The notes below the pieces were generated by a model. The model had not been told where the DNA came from. It saw nothing but the letters and a program-made list of their open reading frames with translations, and made no database searches. Of a stretch of 64,000 bases of DNA, positions 33,175-41,410 are shown one piece after another; the first letter of the stretch is position 1, and each line of letters starts with the position of its first letter. The DNA comes from Haladaptatus sp. ZSTT2 (GTDB taxonomy: Archaea > Halobacteriota > Halobacteria > Halobacteriales > Halococcaceae): assembly GCF_037081775.1 (NCBI RefSeq), contig NZ_JBAMHQ010000001.1, positions 930,001 through 994,000 on the forward strand. The letters run 5' to 3'. A program made the position numbers and the translations under genes.

Positions 33175-34587
33175 ATGAACGGGTATGGGCGGGGATTTTC
33201 GTCGCTCACAGAGGAGCGATCCGAAGCGTCGCTGCTCATCGTGGGTGCGATACCCGACTGGCTCAGGGGAACGCTCATCCGAAACGGCCCGGCCCACTTC
33301 GAACTCGGTGACGGGCGCGTCACCCACTGGTTCGACGGGTTGGCGATGATCAGGAAGTTCACGTTTGACGACGGTACTGTCACGTATGCGAATCGCTTTC
33401 TCCGCACCGAGACGTACAAGGCGCGCAAGCAGGGGCACCTCGGGCCGGGCGAGTTCGCCTCCGCGTCAACGACGGGCTTTCTCGCGAAACTCAAGTCGAT
33501 TATCGTCCCGGAGACGACAGACAACGCCAACGTCACCGTGGTGGAACTCGGCTCGCGCATGGTCGCGCTCACCGAAGTCCCGCGCGCCATCGCGTTCGAC
33601 CCAGAAACCTTAGCAACGCGCGAAGCGGTCGCCTTCGATGACGAACTGTCGGGCCACGTCATGACCGCCCACGTCCACCATGACACCGCGCGAGAAGAGA
33701 CGATTGGCCTGCTCACGAAGTTTGGCAAGCCGAGTACATACATCGTCTATCGCGTGGCGGACGGGAGCCTCTGCCGTGAGGAAATCGCATCGGTCAGCGT
33801 TTCGCGTCCGGCGTACATTCACAGCATCGGCCTCACCGACCGTTACGTCATCCTCACGGAAGCGCCGTTTACGGTGAACCCGCTCAGTTTCCTGAAACTC
33901 GGCAACGACGGCTTCATCGAACACTTCACTTGGGACGGCACCGACGAGACGCGATTTATCATCATCGACCGCGAAAACGGCCGCGTCGTCGCCACCCCTC
34001 GGGCGCCGTCATTTTTCACGTTTCACCACGTAAACGCCTTCGAGCGCGAGGGACACATCGTCGTAGACCTCGTGGCCTACCCCAATCCCGACATCATCGA
34101 CGGCCTCTATCTCGACCGGCTCGAACGCGGCGAGTTCAAAGGACTCGTTGGCGAACTCAGACGCTACACGCTGCCGACTGCTGGCACAGAACGGGTCGAG
34201 TGTGAGCCGCTGTCCGAGATTGCGATGGAGTTGCCAACCATCGCACCGACCGTCCGCAGACAGCCCCACCGCTACGTCTACGGGCAAGGAAGCGTCATGG
34301 ACGGCGACGGCTTTTCGAACTACCTCGTCAAAGCCGACGTGGAGTCGGGGTCGAGCGCAATCTGGACGGCCCAAGAGACGTTCTGTGGCGAACCCGTCTT
34401 CGTTCCGAGACCGGCCGGGGAGCGCGAAGACGATGGGGTAGTGCTCTCGGTGATTCTCGACACCGCAGGCGAGCAGTCGTCGCTGCTCGTGTTAGACGGC
34501 GAGACGTTCAGCGAACTCGCCAGAGCGCCGCTTCCCCACGTCTTGCCCTTTGATTTTCACGGCGCGTTTTTCGACCACGTCTGGTAA
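33175..34587 (+). CDS. carotenoid oxygenase (CCD/RPE65 family)
   Basis: Non-haem iron enzyme of 470 residues that cleaves carotenoid or other polyene double bonds. The four iron-binding His positions are visible: the HVHHD block at 166-169, YIHSIGLTD (His216), FTFHHVNAFE (His284/285) and PFDFHGAFF (His462), plus the N-terminal RNGPAHFEL. The substrate could be a bacterioruberin-path intermediate, beta-carotene or an apocarotenoid; retinal formation in haloarchaea usually uses Brp/Blh, an unrelated membrane family not seen here. GCTTATCG is about 28 bases upstream of the ATG. Confidence 0.92.
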   Translation: MNGYGRGFSSLTEERSEASLLIVGAIPDWLRGTLIRNGPAHFELGDGRVTHWFDGLAMIRKFTFDDGTVTYANRFLRTETYKARKQGHLGPGEFASASTTGFLAKLKSIIVPETTDNANVTVVELGSRMVALTEVPRAIAFDPETLATREAVAFDDELSGHVMTAHVHHDTAREETIGLLTKFGKPSTYIVYRVADGSLCREEIASVSVSRPAYIHSIGLTDRYVILTEAPFTVNPLSFLKLGNDGFIEHFTWDGTDETRFIIIDRENGRVVATPRAPSFFTFHHVNAFEREGHIVVDLVAYPNPDIIDGLYLDRLERGEFKGLVGELRRYTLPTAGTERVECEPLSEIAMELPTIAPTVRRQPHRYVYGQGSVMDGDGFSNYLVKADVESGSSAIWTAQETFCGEPVFVPRPAGEREDDGVVLSVILDTAGEQSSLLVLDGETFSELARAPLPHVLPFDFHGAFFDHVW

Positions 34588-34626
34588 CCGGCGAACAGTT
34601 ATCGTGACGGGAGCCAAGACAGCCAC

Positions 34627-35178
34627 ATGGCTCGCGTTCCGTATCTCGATTTTGACAACCTTTCTCCGGACGCCGCGGCGCTCATCGAGGAGACCAGCCT
34701 CGGGCCGCTAAACGTGTTCCGGGCGCTCGCGAACAACCCGGCCGCCCTCGCCACCCTCACGAAGTCTGCGGGAGTGCTCTGGACGGAGGCCGGACTCGAC
34801 AATCGTGGCGCAGAGTTCGTCATCCTCACCGTCGCTCGCGCCACGGACAACGCTTACGAGTGGCACCAACACGTCGAACTCGGCCTCGATGCAGGGCTCA
34901 CCACAGCAGACCTGCACGCAATCAACACGGGTACCCTCGACGCACTGTCGCCCGAAGACGCCGCGCTCTATTCGTACGTCACCGCCTACGTAGACGGCGC
35001 CGTCGATGACGCAGTTCACGAGCAGTTGGCAGAATTCTTCGACGACAGTGCAGTCGTCGGCATCACCATGCTCGCAGGCGAGTACCTCGCCCTCGCGCGA
35101 ACCATCGACGCCCTCGACATCGAAGTCGAAGGCGAATTCGTCGGATGGGATCTCAAAAACCTCGATACGACAGCCTGA
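34627..35178 (+). CDS. carboxymuconolactone decarboxylase / AhpD-like protein
   Basis: All-helical AhpD-like protein of 183 residues. The family core is ILTVARATDNAYEWHQHVELGLDAGLTTADLHAI. The CxxC found in peroxidase-type AhpD is replaced here by the EWHQH pattern of the carboxymuconolactone decarboxylase branch, so it is unlikely to be a thiol peroxidase partner. Enzyme activity is unknown. GTTATCG is centred about 26 bases upstream of the ATG. It precedes a SnoaL-like gene on the same strand by 91 bases. Confidence 0.88.
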   Translation: MARVPYLDFDNLSPDAAALIEETSLGPLNVFRALANNPAALATLTKSAGVLWTEAGLDNRGAEFVILTVARATDNAYEWHQHVELGLDAGLTTADLHAINTGTLDALSPEDAALYSYVTAYVDGAVDDAVHEQLAEFFDDSAVVGITMLAGEYLALARTIDALDIEVEGEFVGWDLKNLDTTA

Positions 35179-35269
35179 CAGACTGTACGGCGCAGTGTGA
35201 ATGCGAATTTTTGTGCCACCCGCCCTACCCTCTGTCACCGTGTGTCGCGGTGGCAGGCGGTGGTGAACG

Positions 35270-35704
35270 ATGGCACCGGAAATTTCCCCCGAGCAGCGCA
35301 ATCGTAGCCTCAGTTTGCGGCTGTTCACCGACTATCTGATGCGTGGTGAGGATGTGATAGACGAAGTCGTCGCCCCCGACTTCAGAGGCCACGGCTTTGG
35401 CGGCCACGACGGCGAAGTGGTTGGCCCGGCCGGGCTCAGAGAGTACTTCGGTGAGACGATTGGCACGCTCTGGTACGACATCCACGACCAGGTCGCAACG
35501 GACGACACGGTCGTAACACGATGGACAGTCCACACCCCGAGAGACATCGTCCGCGGCGGCCCGTCACCGACGGGTGGCGAAACGGAGATGTCCGGTATCA
35601 CAATCGACCGCTTCGAATCAGGAAAGCTACAAGAGACGTGGATGCAGGCGGACTACCTCCACCTGTATCGCCAACTCGGGCTCGTCAGCGAGCCGGAGCT
35701 GTGA
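35270..35704 (+). CDS. SnoaL-like (NTF2-fold) ester-cyclase family protein
   Basis: Polyketide-cyclase/SnoaL-like NTF2-fold protein of 144 residues. It shows LRLFTDYLMRGEDVIDEVVAPDFRGHG, GPAGLREYFGETI and the paired strands VVTRWTVHTP and GITIDRFESGKLQETWMQAD, the standard order of helices and curved sheet in the family. Most members bind small hydrophobic molecules, and catalytic function is often absent. Nothing in the context identifies a ligand. It converges on the methyltransferase-like gene with one base between stops. Confidence 0.8.
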   Translation: MAPEISPEQRNRSLSLRLFTDYLMRGEDVIDEVVAPDFRGHGFGGHDGEVVGPAGLREYFGETIGTLWYDIHDQVATDDTVVTRWTVHTPRDIVRGGPSPTGGETEMSGITIDRFESGKLQETWMQADYLHLYRQLGLVSEPEL

Positions 35705-35705
35705 G

Positions 35706-36197
35706 CTACGCCCGGCGAAGCCGCGGAAACCAGCGCGGCGTCTCGGTGCTGTAGCGGTCGTACTCCTCACCAAACTTTTCGCGGAGGTGAGGCTCCTCGT
35801 AGGAGACGATGAAGGCGTGAAACAACAGCCAGATGAGCGCGCCATACACCACCAACAGCCCCGACTGGAAAAACAGCGCCTCACCGAACACGATCGAGAG
35901 AACGCCCACGTACATAGGATTGCGGACGACGCCGTAGAGACCCGCGGAGACCAGCGACTGCGGTTCGTCAGAGGGGGCCGGCGTGCCCCCAGCGGCCGCG
36001 AACAACGCAACCGTCGTCGTGTAAATGCCGATGCCGATGAGAAAGAGGGTGATGCCGAGATAGCGAAGCGGGCCAAGTGACAGGACGAACATCAACGGAA
36101 AGCCCGTGAGAAGGATGTATGGCACGAGGACGGTGACCGTCCCCGGCCCGATGAGCGTAAAGAGTGCAGACCGGGCCAGAGGGTGCATACGTGTCAT
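35706..36197 (-). CDS. isoprenylcysteine methyltransferase-like (ICMT/PEMT-fold) membrane protein
   Basis: Membrane methyltransferase-type protein of 163 residues. Four to five hydrophobic helices are followed by the cofactor-binding signature GLYGVVRNPMYVG (RNPxYxG) and EEPHLREKFGEEYDRY, as in ICMT, phospholipid methyltransferases and NnrU-like proteins. It probably methylates a membrane-associated substrate with SAM. A strong TATA box (36222-36228) centred 28 bases upstream supports the first ATG over the second Met at codon 4. Confidence 0.82.
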   Translation of the reverse strand: MTRMHPLARSALFTLIGPGTVTVLVPYILLTGFPLMFVLSLGPLRYLGITLFLIGIGIYTTTVALFAAAGGTPAPSDEPQSLVSAGLYGVVRNPMYVGVLSIVFGEALFFQSGLLVVYGALIWLLFHAFIVSYEEPHLREKFGEEYDRYSTETPRWFPRLRRA

Positions 36198-36221
36198 TGG
36201 GTGTACTCGTTGAAATCCTTA

Positions 36222-36228
36222 TTTATAC
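36222..36228 (-). promoter_or_regulatory. TATA box of the ICMT-like gene
   Basis: The minus strand reads GTATAAAT, centred 28 bases upstream of the start at 36197, giving a leaderless transcript. Confidence 0.55.
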
Positions 36229-36317
36229 TGCTGTGAGAGACGGGTGGCGGTGACGTGTCGGATTGGTGCAAACACTATCGAGTCGCCAACACACCATTCG
36301 CATTAATATCACTCACT

Positions 36318-36329
36318 GGTTTGCAAACC
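36318..36329. promoter_or_regulatory. perfect 12-bp palindrome in intergenic DNA
   Basis: GGTTTGCAAACC is a perfect self-complementary 12-mer in the gap 36198-36470, followed after 6 bases by CTAAATAC, a TATA-like element on the plus strand. No annotated gene follows it directly. Operator function is a guess. Confidence 0.3.
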
Positions 36330-36337
36330 GGAACTAA

Positions 36338-36502
36338 ATACACTGGGGTCTGAATCGCGTCGGGGAGGAACTTGCGATTGGCGACGAGGAGAATCGAGTG
36401 CCGTGGCGGCCTGTATTGGCTCCGAGCGAGTGGATCTGGACGGTGGAAAAATTCGAGTGTGGCGTAGTCACTACGATGCGAAGCGCTCTACGTGGGTGAG
36501 GT
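36338..36502 (+). other. start-less protein-like frame, possible gene remnant
   Basis: A plus-strand stop-free frame runs from 36338 to a TGA at 36500-36502 and overlaps the end of the minus-strand gene at 36471. The translation contains VGEELAIGDEENRVPWRPVL and looks protein-like, but no good start is present and I do not recognise it. It may be a decayed gene fragment or chance. Confidence 0.2.
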
Positions 36503-36746
36503 AGGAGATTTCCGGCTTCCCAACAACACCCGCCCGCTCCATGACCTGTCGCAGGTCGTCCGACTCTGCAAAGCCGCGCGCGTGGGCTTCGGTGTCGAAC
36601 TCCATGAGGATGGTCACGTCGTTCGGGTCGTCGTCACTGCAGAACAGTTCGTGGCTTCGTTCCCCGTTTTTCTTTCGAGTCGCTGCGTGTTCGTCGAACG
36701 TCTTTTTCCACGTTGGATAGTCCTTCACTCGGTGATGGACGAGCAT
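36471..36746 (-). CDS. ABM-type dimeric alpha/beta-barrel protein
   Basis: Small ferredoxin-like-fold protein of the antibiotic-biosynthesis-monooxygenase type. The sequence MLVHHRVKDYPTWKKTFDEH, then NDVTILMEFDTEAHARGFAES, matches the two beta-alpha-beta halves. An in-frame ATG at 36755 would add three residues. I choose 36746 because the TATA-like TATTTATTGG at 36765-36774 is about 24 bases upstream of it but only 15 from 36755, and MLVxHKVxDY is the usual family beginning. Members act on aromatic or haem substrates or merely bind them; no role is evident. Confidence 0.8.
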   Translation of the reverse strand: MLVHHRVKDYPTWKKTFDEHAATRKKNGERSHELFCSDDDPNDVTILMEFDTEAHARGFAESDDLRQVMERAGVVGKPEISYLTHVERFAS

Positions 36747-36764
36747 GTGTGCCATGTGGTATCA

Positions 36765-36774
36765 CCAATAAATA
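36765..36774 (-). promoter_or_regulatory. TATA-like box that decides the start of the ABM-type gene
   Basis: The minus strand reads TATTTATTGG, centred 24 bases upstream of ATG 36746 and only about 15 upstream of ATG 36755. Confidence 0.45.
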
Positions 36775-36885
36775 CTACGACGAGACGAGAGAAAAGCCGC
36801 GTTTACGGAAAGTCGGACACTCACCACGGCAAGACAGTTCACACGCCACGCCGCCGCGAACCACGCACAGCGACTGCCCCCTACG

Positions 36886-36893
36886 CCTTTTAG
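36886..36893 (+). promoter_or_regulatory. TATA-like box of the alpha/beta hydrolase gene
   Basis: CCTTTTAG, the same sequence seen before adk, is centred 26 bases upstream of the ATG at 36916. Confidence 0.5.
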
Positions 36894-36915
36894 CCCGTGT
36901 GACGAACACCCACCC

Positions 36916-37761
36916 ATGCCCCGGACTGACGAGTTCGTCACGGTCGCAGACACAGAGATACACTATTCGTCGTGGGGGAATACAGACGACCCGCCCGTCG
37001 TGTGCGTCCATGGCCTCTCGCGTGTCGGGCGCGACTTCGACCCGCTCGCCCGGCGCTTAGCAGACGACTACTGGGTGGTGTGTCCTGACATGCCCGGCCG
37101 CGGCCTGAGCGAGTGGCCAACCGACGACGCGACCTACGGCCCTGAAGCGATGGGGGCGCTCCTCGTCGCGTTCTGTGACGCCCTTGACATCGATACGATG
37201 CGCTGGGTCGGCACGTCGATGGGCGGGATGCTCGGAATCGGTCTCGCCGCAGGCCCACTCGCAGACCGCATCACCCACCTCGTCGTGAACGACGTCGGGC
37301 CAGCTCCCAGCGAAGACGACGCCGCAGACGAAGGGTTAGACCGCATCATCGAGTACCTCACAAATCCACCGTCGTTCTCTCGGTTCTCCGAACTCGAAGC
37401 CTACTACCGAGAGACGTACGCGACTTACAGCGAGATGACGGACGCAGAGTGGCGACGCTTTACGCGCGAATCGATGCGACGGCTTGAAACGGGAGCGTTC
37501 ACCCCCGCCTACGACCCGCGCGTGGTCGAACCACTCTTGACCGCAGAACCGCCAGCAGACCCGTGGGCGATGTGGGAGGCGATTGAGGCAGACTTGTTCA
37601 TCCTCCGGGGGAAAACCTCGGACATTCTCGCTGCAGAAACGTTCGAGGAGATGAAAGAGCGCCAGCCGGATGCAGAGACGCTCGAAATCGACTCGGGGCA
37701 CGCCCCGTCGCTGAACACGCCCGAGCAGATTCGGCCGATTCGCGAGTTTTTCAGGGGTTAG
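36916..37761 (+). CDS. alpha/beta hydrolase
   Basis: Soluble alpha/beta-hydrolase-fold enzyme of 281 residues. It has the oxyanion-hole motif VCVHGLSRVG, the nucleophile elbow VGTSMGGMLGI (G-T-S-M-G), a cap region around 130-200, the acid in LFILRGKTSDIL and the catalytic His in IDSGHAPSLNTPEQI. Substrate unknown; related members hydrolyse esters, lactones or C-C bonds. It converges on nhaC with a four-base overlap of coding ends. Confidence 0.9.
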   Translation: MPRTDEFVTVADTEIHYSSWGNTDDPPVVCVHGLSRVGRDFDPLARRLADDYWVVCPDMPGRGLSEWPTDDATYGPEAMGALLVAFCDALDIDTMRWVGTSMGGMLGIGLAAGPLADRITHLVVNDVGPAPSEDDAADEGLDRIIEYLTNPPSFSRFSELEAYYRETYATYSEMTDAEWRRFTRESMRRLETGAFTPAYDPRVVEPLLTAEPPADPWAMWEAIEADLFILRGKTSDILAAETFEEMKERQPDAETLEIDSGHAPSLNTPEQIRPIREFFRG

Positions 37762-39224
37762 TCAGCGGGCTGAGCGGTGCCTGTTTTCGCCGTCCGCTCG
37801 GAGAGACCCCATCCCGTCGCCGCGATGGCGAATAGAATGAGCGGCGAGAGGAAGCCGAAGAAGTAGTACGGCGCGTAGCCTGCGAGGCCGAAGCTCCCGG
37901 CGAGCGTGGGCACGCCCGTCGCTTGGGCCATGAACAGCGCGCCTGCGTGCCACGGGATGAGCGCGCCGGTTGGCGTTCCGGCGGCTTCGATGGCGCGAGA
38001 GAGGTCTTCGCTCTCGAGGTCGTACTCCGCGTACACATCACGGAGGGTCAGGCCGGGGACGACGATACTCATATACTGCTGGGAAGTGAGCAGGTTCGTC
38101 AGGATGGCGGCTGCGCCCGTTCCGGCGACGAGGCCGCCGACGCTCGTGACGCCTTTCGAGAGGTGGTAGGCGAGCACGGCGAGAACGCCCGTGCGTTCGA
38201 GCAGGCCACCGAGCGAGAGCGCGGCGACGACGACGGTAATCGTCCACGCAGAGCCGGTCAGCCCGCCGGTTGCGAGCAGGCCGTTTACGAGTTCTGAGCC
38301 GGTTTCCGGGCTCGTGCCGTTCATGAATATCGTCCACGCCCCGGTGAAGGATGCGCCTTGGACGACGATGGTGGTGAACACGCCAGTGAGCACGCCCGCG
38401 ACGAGCGTCGGAATTGCGGGATAGCGTTTGAGCGCGAGGCCGAAGGTGACGAGCAGCGGGAGGAACACGACGGGGCTGAGCGAGTAGGTGCCCGCGAGCG
38501 CGCCCTGAATCTCGGCGATTTGGCCGGTGGGGATGGAGCCGTGCGAGCGCAGGCCCAAAATGGCGTAGCCCACGAGTGCGAGGCCGAACGCCAGAATCGT
38601 GCTGTTTCGCATCGCCCGGATGTGGTCGAACAGGTTCGTGTTCGTGACCCCGGCGGCGAGGTTCGTGGTGTCAGAGAGCGGCGACTGTTTGTCACCGGCG
38701 TAGGCTCCCGAGAGAATCGCTCCGACGGTCATCGGGGCGGGGACGCCAAGCCCGGAGCCGATGCCGACGAAGGCGACGCCGAGGGTGCCCACGGTGGTCC
38801 ACGACGAGCCGATAGAGAAGGCGACGATGCCCGCGAGCAACGCGGTCACGGGCAGGAAGATGACCGGCGTGAGCAGGTCGAGGCCGAAGTACATGAGCGC
38901 GGGGATGGTGCCGGCGCTGACCCACGTCGCAATCACGGCGTAGATGACGAAGATGATGAACAGCGCCTGTTTGCCCATCAGCAGGCCGCGGGTCAACCCC
39001 TCAGCGAGCGCGTCCCAGCTAAAGCCGAGGTAGAAGTGTGCCAGCGCGCCGACGAAGATGATGCTCCAGAGCAACGGCACGTGCGGTGAGAGTTGAAGCA
39101 CCGCAGAGCCGATGCCGAGGAACACGAGCACGGCGAGCACGGGAAGCAGCGCGATACCGAGCGACGGTCGCAACTCGGGGTCGATGTCGTCGTACCCGAG
39201 CGGGGTGAACGATGGTGAACTCAT
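37758..39224 (-). CDS. nhaC: NhaC-family Na+/H+ antiporter
   Basis: Polytopic membrane antiporter of 488 residues with about eleven hydrophobic helices. The family stretch SSWTTVGTLGVAFVGIGSGLGVPAPMTVGAILSGAYAGDKQSPLSDTTNLAAG contains GDKQSPLSDT, the most conserved NhaC motif. It would expel Na+ in exchange for protons and serve pH and sodium homeostasis in a salt-loving cell, though some NhaC-type proteins exchange organic acids. Start 39224 is chosen (MSSPSFTPLG); the open frame continues to 39296 through a non-family sequence. Confidence 0.92.
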   Translation of the reverse strand: MSSPSFTPLGYDDIDPELRPSLGIALLPVLAVLVFLGIGSAVLQLSPHVPLLWSIIFVGALAHFYLGFSWDALAEGLTRGLLMGKQALFIIFVIYAVIATWVSAGTIPALMYFGLDLLTPVIFLPVTALLAGIVAFSIGSSWTTVGTLGVAFVGIGSGLGVPAPMTVGAILSGAYAGDKQSPLSDTTNLAAGVTNTNLFDHIRAMRNSTILAFGLALVGYAILGLRSHGSIPTGQIAEIQGALAGTYSLSPVVFLPLLVTFGLALKRYPAIPTLVAGVLTGVFTTIVVQGASFTGAWTIFMNGTSPETGSELVNGLLATGGLTGSAWTITVVVAALSLGGLLERTGVLAVLAYHLSKGVTSVGGLVAGTGAAAILTNLLTSQQYMSIVVPGLTLRDVYAEYDLESEDLSRAIEAAGTPTGALIPWHAGALFMAQATGVPTLAGSFGLAGYAPYYFFGFLSPLILFAIAATGWGLSERTAKTGTAQPAD

Positions 39225-39457
39225 TAGCAGGCCGTATGCAGATGGCGCATAAAATACCTTTGAAATATACACACAGAGCATGAGTTGTGGTGGCATCTCT
39301 CACGAGAACGGCCGCCACGAACCACCCATATAACAAAGAAGAGTCATATTTTATTCCCCAGAATACTCGGCCAGAATTGAATACTAACAGAGATTTCAGA
39401 TTGTATGACGAATAAGCAACATTCTATTTCTCCGTATTCAGCGAAGTATTATGGGCA

Positions 39458-40855
39458 ATGGCAGTTCGAGAAGTACGTATCGACGAAAGTGCAATCGAGA
39501 CGCTCGCGATGGAGTTCCGAGGAGAGTTGATTCGACCGGGCGACCCGACATACGACGAGGCGCGGACGATTTGGAATGCGGCTATCGACAAGCACCCCGG
39601 GCTCATCGCCCGCTGTGCTGGCGTGGCAGATGTCATCGCGGCGGTCAACTTCGCCCGCGAGCAGGACATTCTGGTGGCGGTGAAGGGGGCCGGGCACAAC
39701 ATCGCCGGGAACGCGTTGTGTGACGACGGGTTGGTCATCGACCTCTCGGGGATGAACGCGGTGCGGATAGACCCCGAGGCGAAGACGGCGCGCGTCGAAC
39801 CCGGTGCGACGCTCGGTGATTTCGACCACGAGGCACAGGCGTTCGGGCTTGCGACGCCGCTCGGCATCAACTCGACGACGGGGGTGGCGGGCCTCACCCT
39901 CGGTGGTGGGTTTGGCTGGCTCACTCGGGCGTACGGCATGACCATCGACAACCTGCGGTCGGTCGACCTCGTCACCTCCGCCGGGACGCTGCTCCACGTA
40001 AGCGAGACCGAACACCCAGACCTGTTCTGGGGGATTCGCGGCGGCAGCGGCAACTTCGGCGTCGTGACGTCCTTCGAGTACGACCTCCACGAAGTCGGTC
40101 CGGAAGTGCTCTGTGGCCCGCTCGTCTACGACGCGGCAGATGGGAAGTCGGTGATACAACAAGTTCGTGAGTTCAACAAAACCGCACCCGACGAACTCTC
40201 GGCGTGGATCGTGTTGAGACAAGTTCCGCCGCTTCCATTCATCGACGAAGCGGACGTGGGCAAGGACGCAATCATCGTCGTTCCGTTCTACGTAGGCGAC
40301 ATAGCTGAGGGTGAGGAACTCATCAAGCCGCTCCGTGAACTGGGCACCCTCCTCGGCGACGGCGTCGGCCCAGCGCCATACGAAGCCTTCCAACAGGCGT
40401 TCGACCCGCTGCTCGAAGCCGGGCTTCGCAACTACTGGAAGACGCACAACTTCGAAGACCTGAGCGACGAGGTCATCGACATCGCACTCGACTTCTCGTC
40501 AAGACTCCCGTCGCCGATGTCCGAGATCTTCCTCATCCAACTCGGCGGAGAGATGGGACGAGTTTCTCACGATGCGACGGCGTATCCACACCGCGATGCG
40601 AGTTACGTAATAAACGTCCACACGCGCTGGGATGACCCGGCACTCGATGAGACCTGCAAGGCGTGGGCCAGAGAGTTCTACGACGCCCAAGAACCCAACG
40701 CCCAAGGTGGGGCGTACGTCAACTTCATCAGCGAGAGCGAAGGCGAAGAAGCGCTCGCGTACGGTGACAACTACGACCGTCTCGCGGAACTCAAGAAGGC
40801 ATACGACCCGCACAACCTGTTCCGGGTGAACCAGAACGTGAAGCCAATGGCCTGA
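39458..40855 (+). CDS. FAD-linked oxidoreductase, berberine-bridge-enzyme type
   Basis: Flavoprotein of 465 residues with an FAD-binding type 4 domain. His80 in AVKGAGHNIAG occupies the site of 8-alpha-histidyl FAD attachment. GLTLGGGFGWLTRAYGMT is the second FAD block; no Cys is at the usual 6-S-cysteinyl site, so attachment is at most single. The BBE C-terminal motif is YDPHNLFRVNQNV. Such enzymes oxidise sugars, alcohols or phenolics with O2. An ATG at 39451 lies out of frame; 39458 is used. The 230-base gap upstream is AT-rich and holds promoters for this gene and nhaC. Confidence 0.9.
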   Translation: MAVREVRIDESAIETLAMEFRGELIRPGDPTYDEARTIWNAAIDKHPGLIARCAGVADVIAAVNFAREQDILVAVKGAGHNIAGNALCDDGLVIDLSGMNAVRIDPEAKTARVEPGATLGDFDHEAQAFGLATPLGINSTTGVAGLTLGGGFGWLTRAYGMTIDNLRSVDLVTSAGTLLHVSETEHPDLFWGIRGGSGNFGVVTSFEYDLHEVGPEVLCGPLVYDAADGKSVIQQVREFNKTAPDELSAWIVLRQVPPLPFIDEADVGKDAIIVVPFYVGDIAEGEELIKPLRELGTLLGDGVGPAPYEAFQQAFDPLLEAGLRNYWKTHNFEDLSDEVIDIALDFSSRLPSPMSEIFLIQLGGEMGRVSHDATAYPHRDASYVINVHTRWDDPALDETCKAWAREFYDAQEPNAQGGAYVNFISESEGEEALAYGDNYDRLAELKKAYDPHNLFRVNQNVKPMA

Positions 40856-40921
40856 GTCTCAACAACCATTTTCACGCCACGGTTTACGCTTATCTGCCTG
40901 CACTGAGTTCCACCGCGTGTC

Positions 40922-41317
40922 ATGCTCACCGACGTAACCCACGCGACCGTTCTGGTCGCAGACGTAGACGAAGCACTCGAGTTCTACACCGAGAAATTCG
41001 GCTTCGAGAAACGCGCGAACGAGGAGTTCGCCCCCGGCATGCGCTGGGTGACGGTTGCGCCCGAAGGCGGAAGGACAGAGCTCGCCCTCAAAGCGCCAAC
41101 CGAGGACTTTTTCGGAGACGAAGCCGCGAAACTCCGCGAGCGAATCGGACAGGGAACCGTCACCGTCCTCGCCACTGATGACTGCCGCGAGACAGTTGCA
41201 ACGCTCGAAGGAAACGGCGTGACGGTGACAAACGCGCCCGAAGAAGTGCCGTGGGGCGTCTCTGCGATGGTCGAGGACTGCTACGGCAACCCCTACAATC
41301 TCGTCGAAGAGCGCTGA
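40922..41317 (+). CDS. VOC-superfamily (glyoxalase/bleomycin-resistance-fold) protein
   Basis: Vicinal-oxygen-chelate fold protein of 131 residues. The two beta-alpha-beta-beta-beta halves open DVTHATVLVADVDEALEFYTEKFGFE and GTVTVLATDDCRETVATLEGNG. Ends MVEDCYGNPYNLVEE, with Glu as a typical C-terminal metal ligand. Metal-dependent lyase, dioxygenase or binding protein; substrate unknown. It lies 66 bases after the BBE-type flavoprotein gene on the same strand and may be co-expressed. Confidence 0.88.
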   Translation: MLTDVTHATVLVADVDEALEFYTEKFGFEKRANEEFAPGMRWVTVAPEGGRTELALKAPTEDFFGDEAAKLRERIGQGTVTVLATDDCRETVATLEGNGVTVTNAPEEVPWGVSAMVEDCYGNPYNLVEER

Positions 41318-41410
41318 GCCGAGGCACCCAGATTTAGTCAGAAGGAAAGACAGTATTGTAAACAGTGATTTTATCGTTGTTTCCACCCTCTCTAGTGTGG
41401 TGAACTGCCG

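Noticed and set aside
36756-36915. Hidden small gene between the ABM-type gene and the alpha/beta hydrolase
   Set aside because: The space is filled by two divergent promoters at correct distances; the open frames here are shadows.
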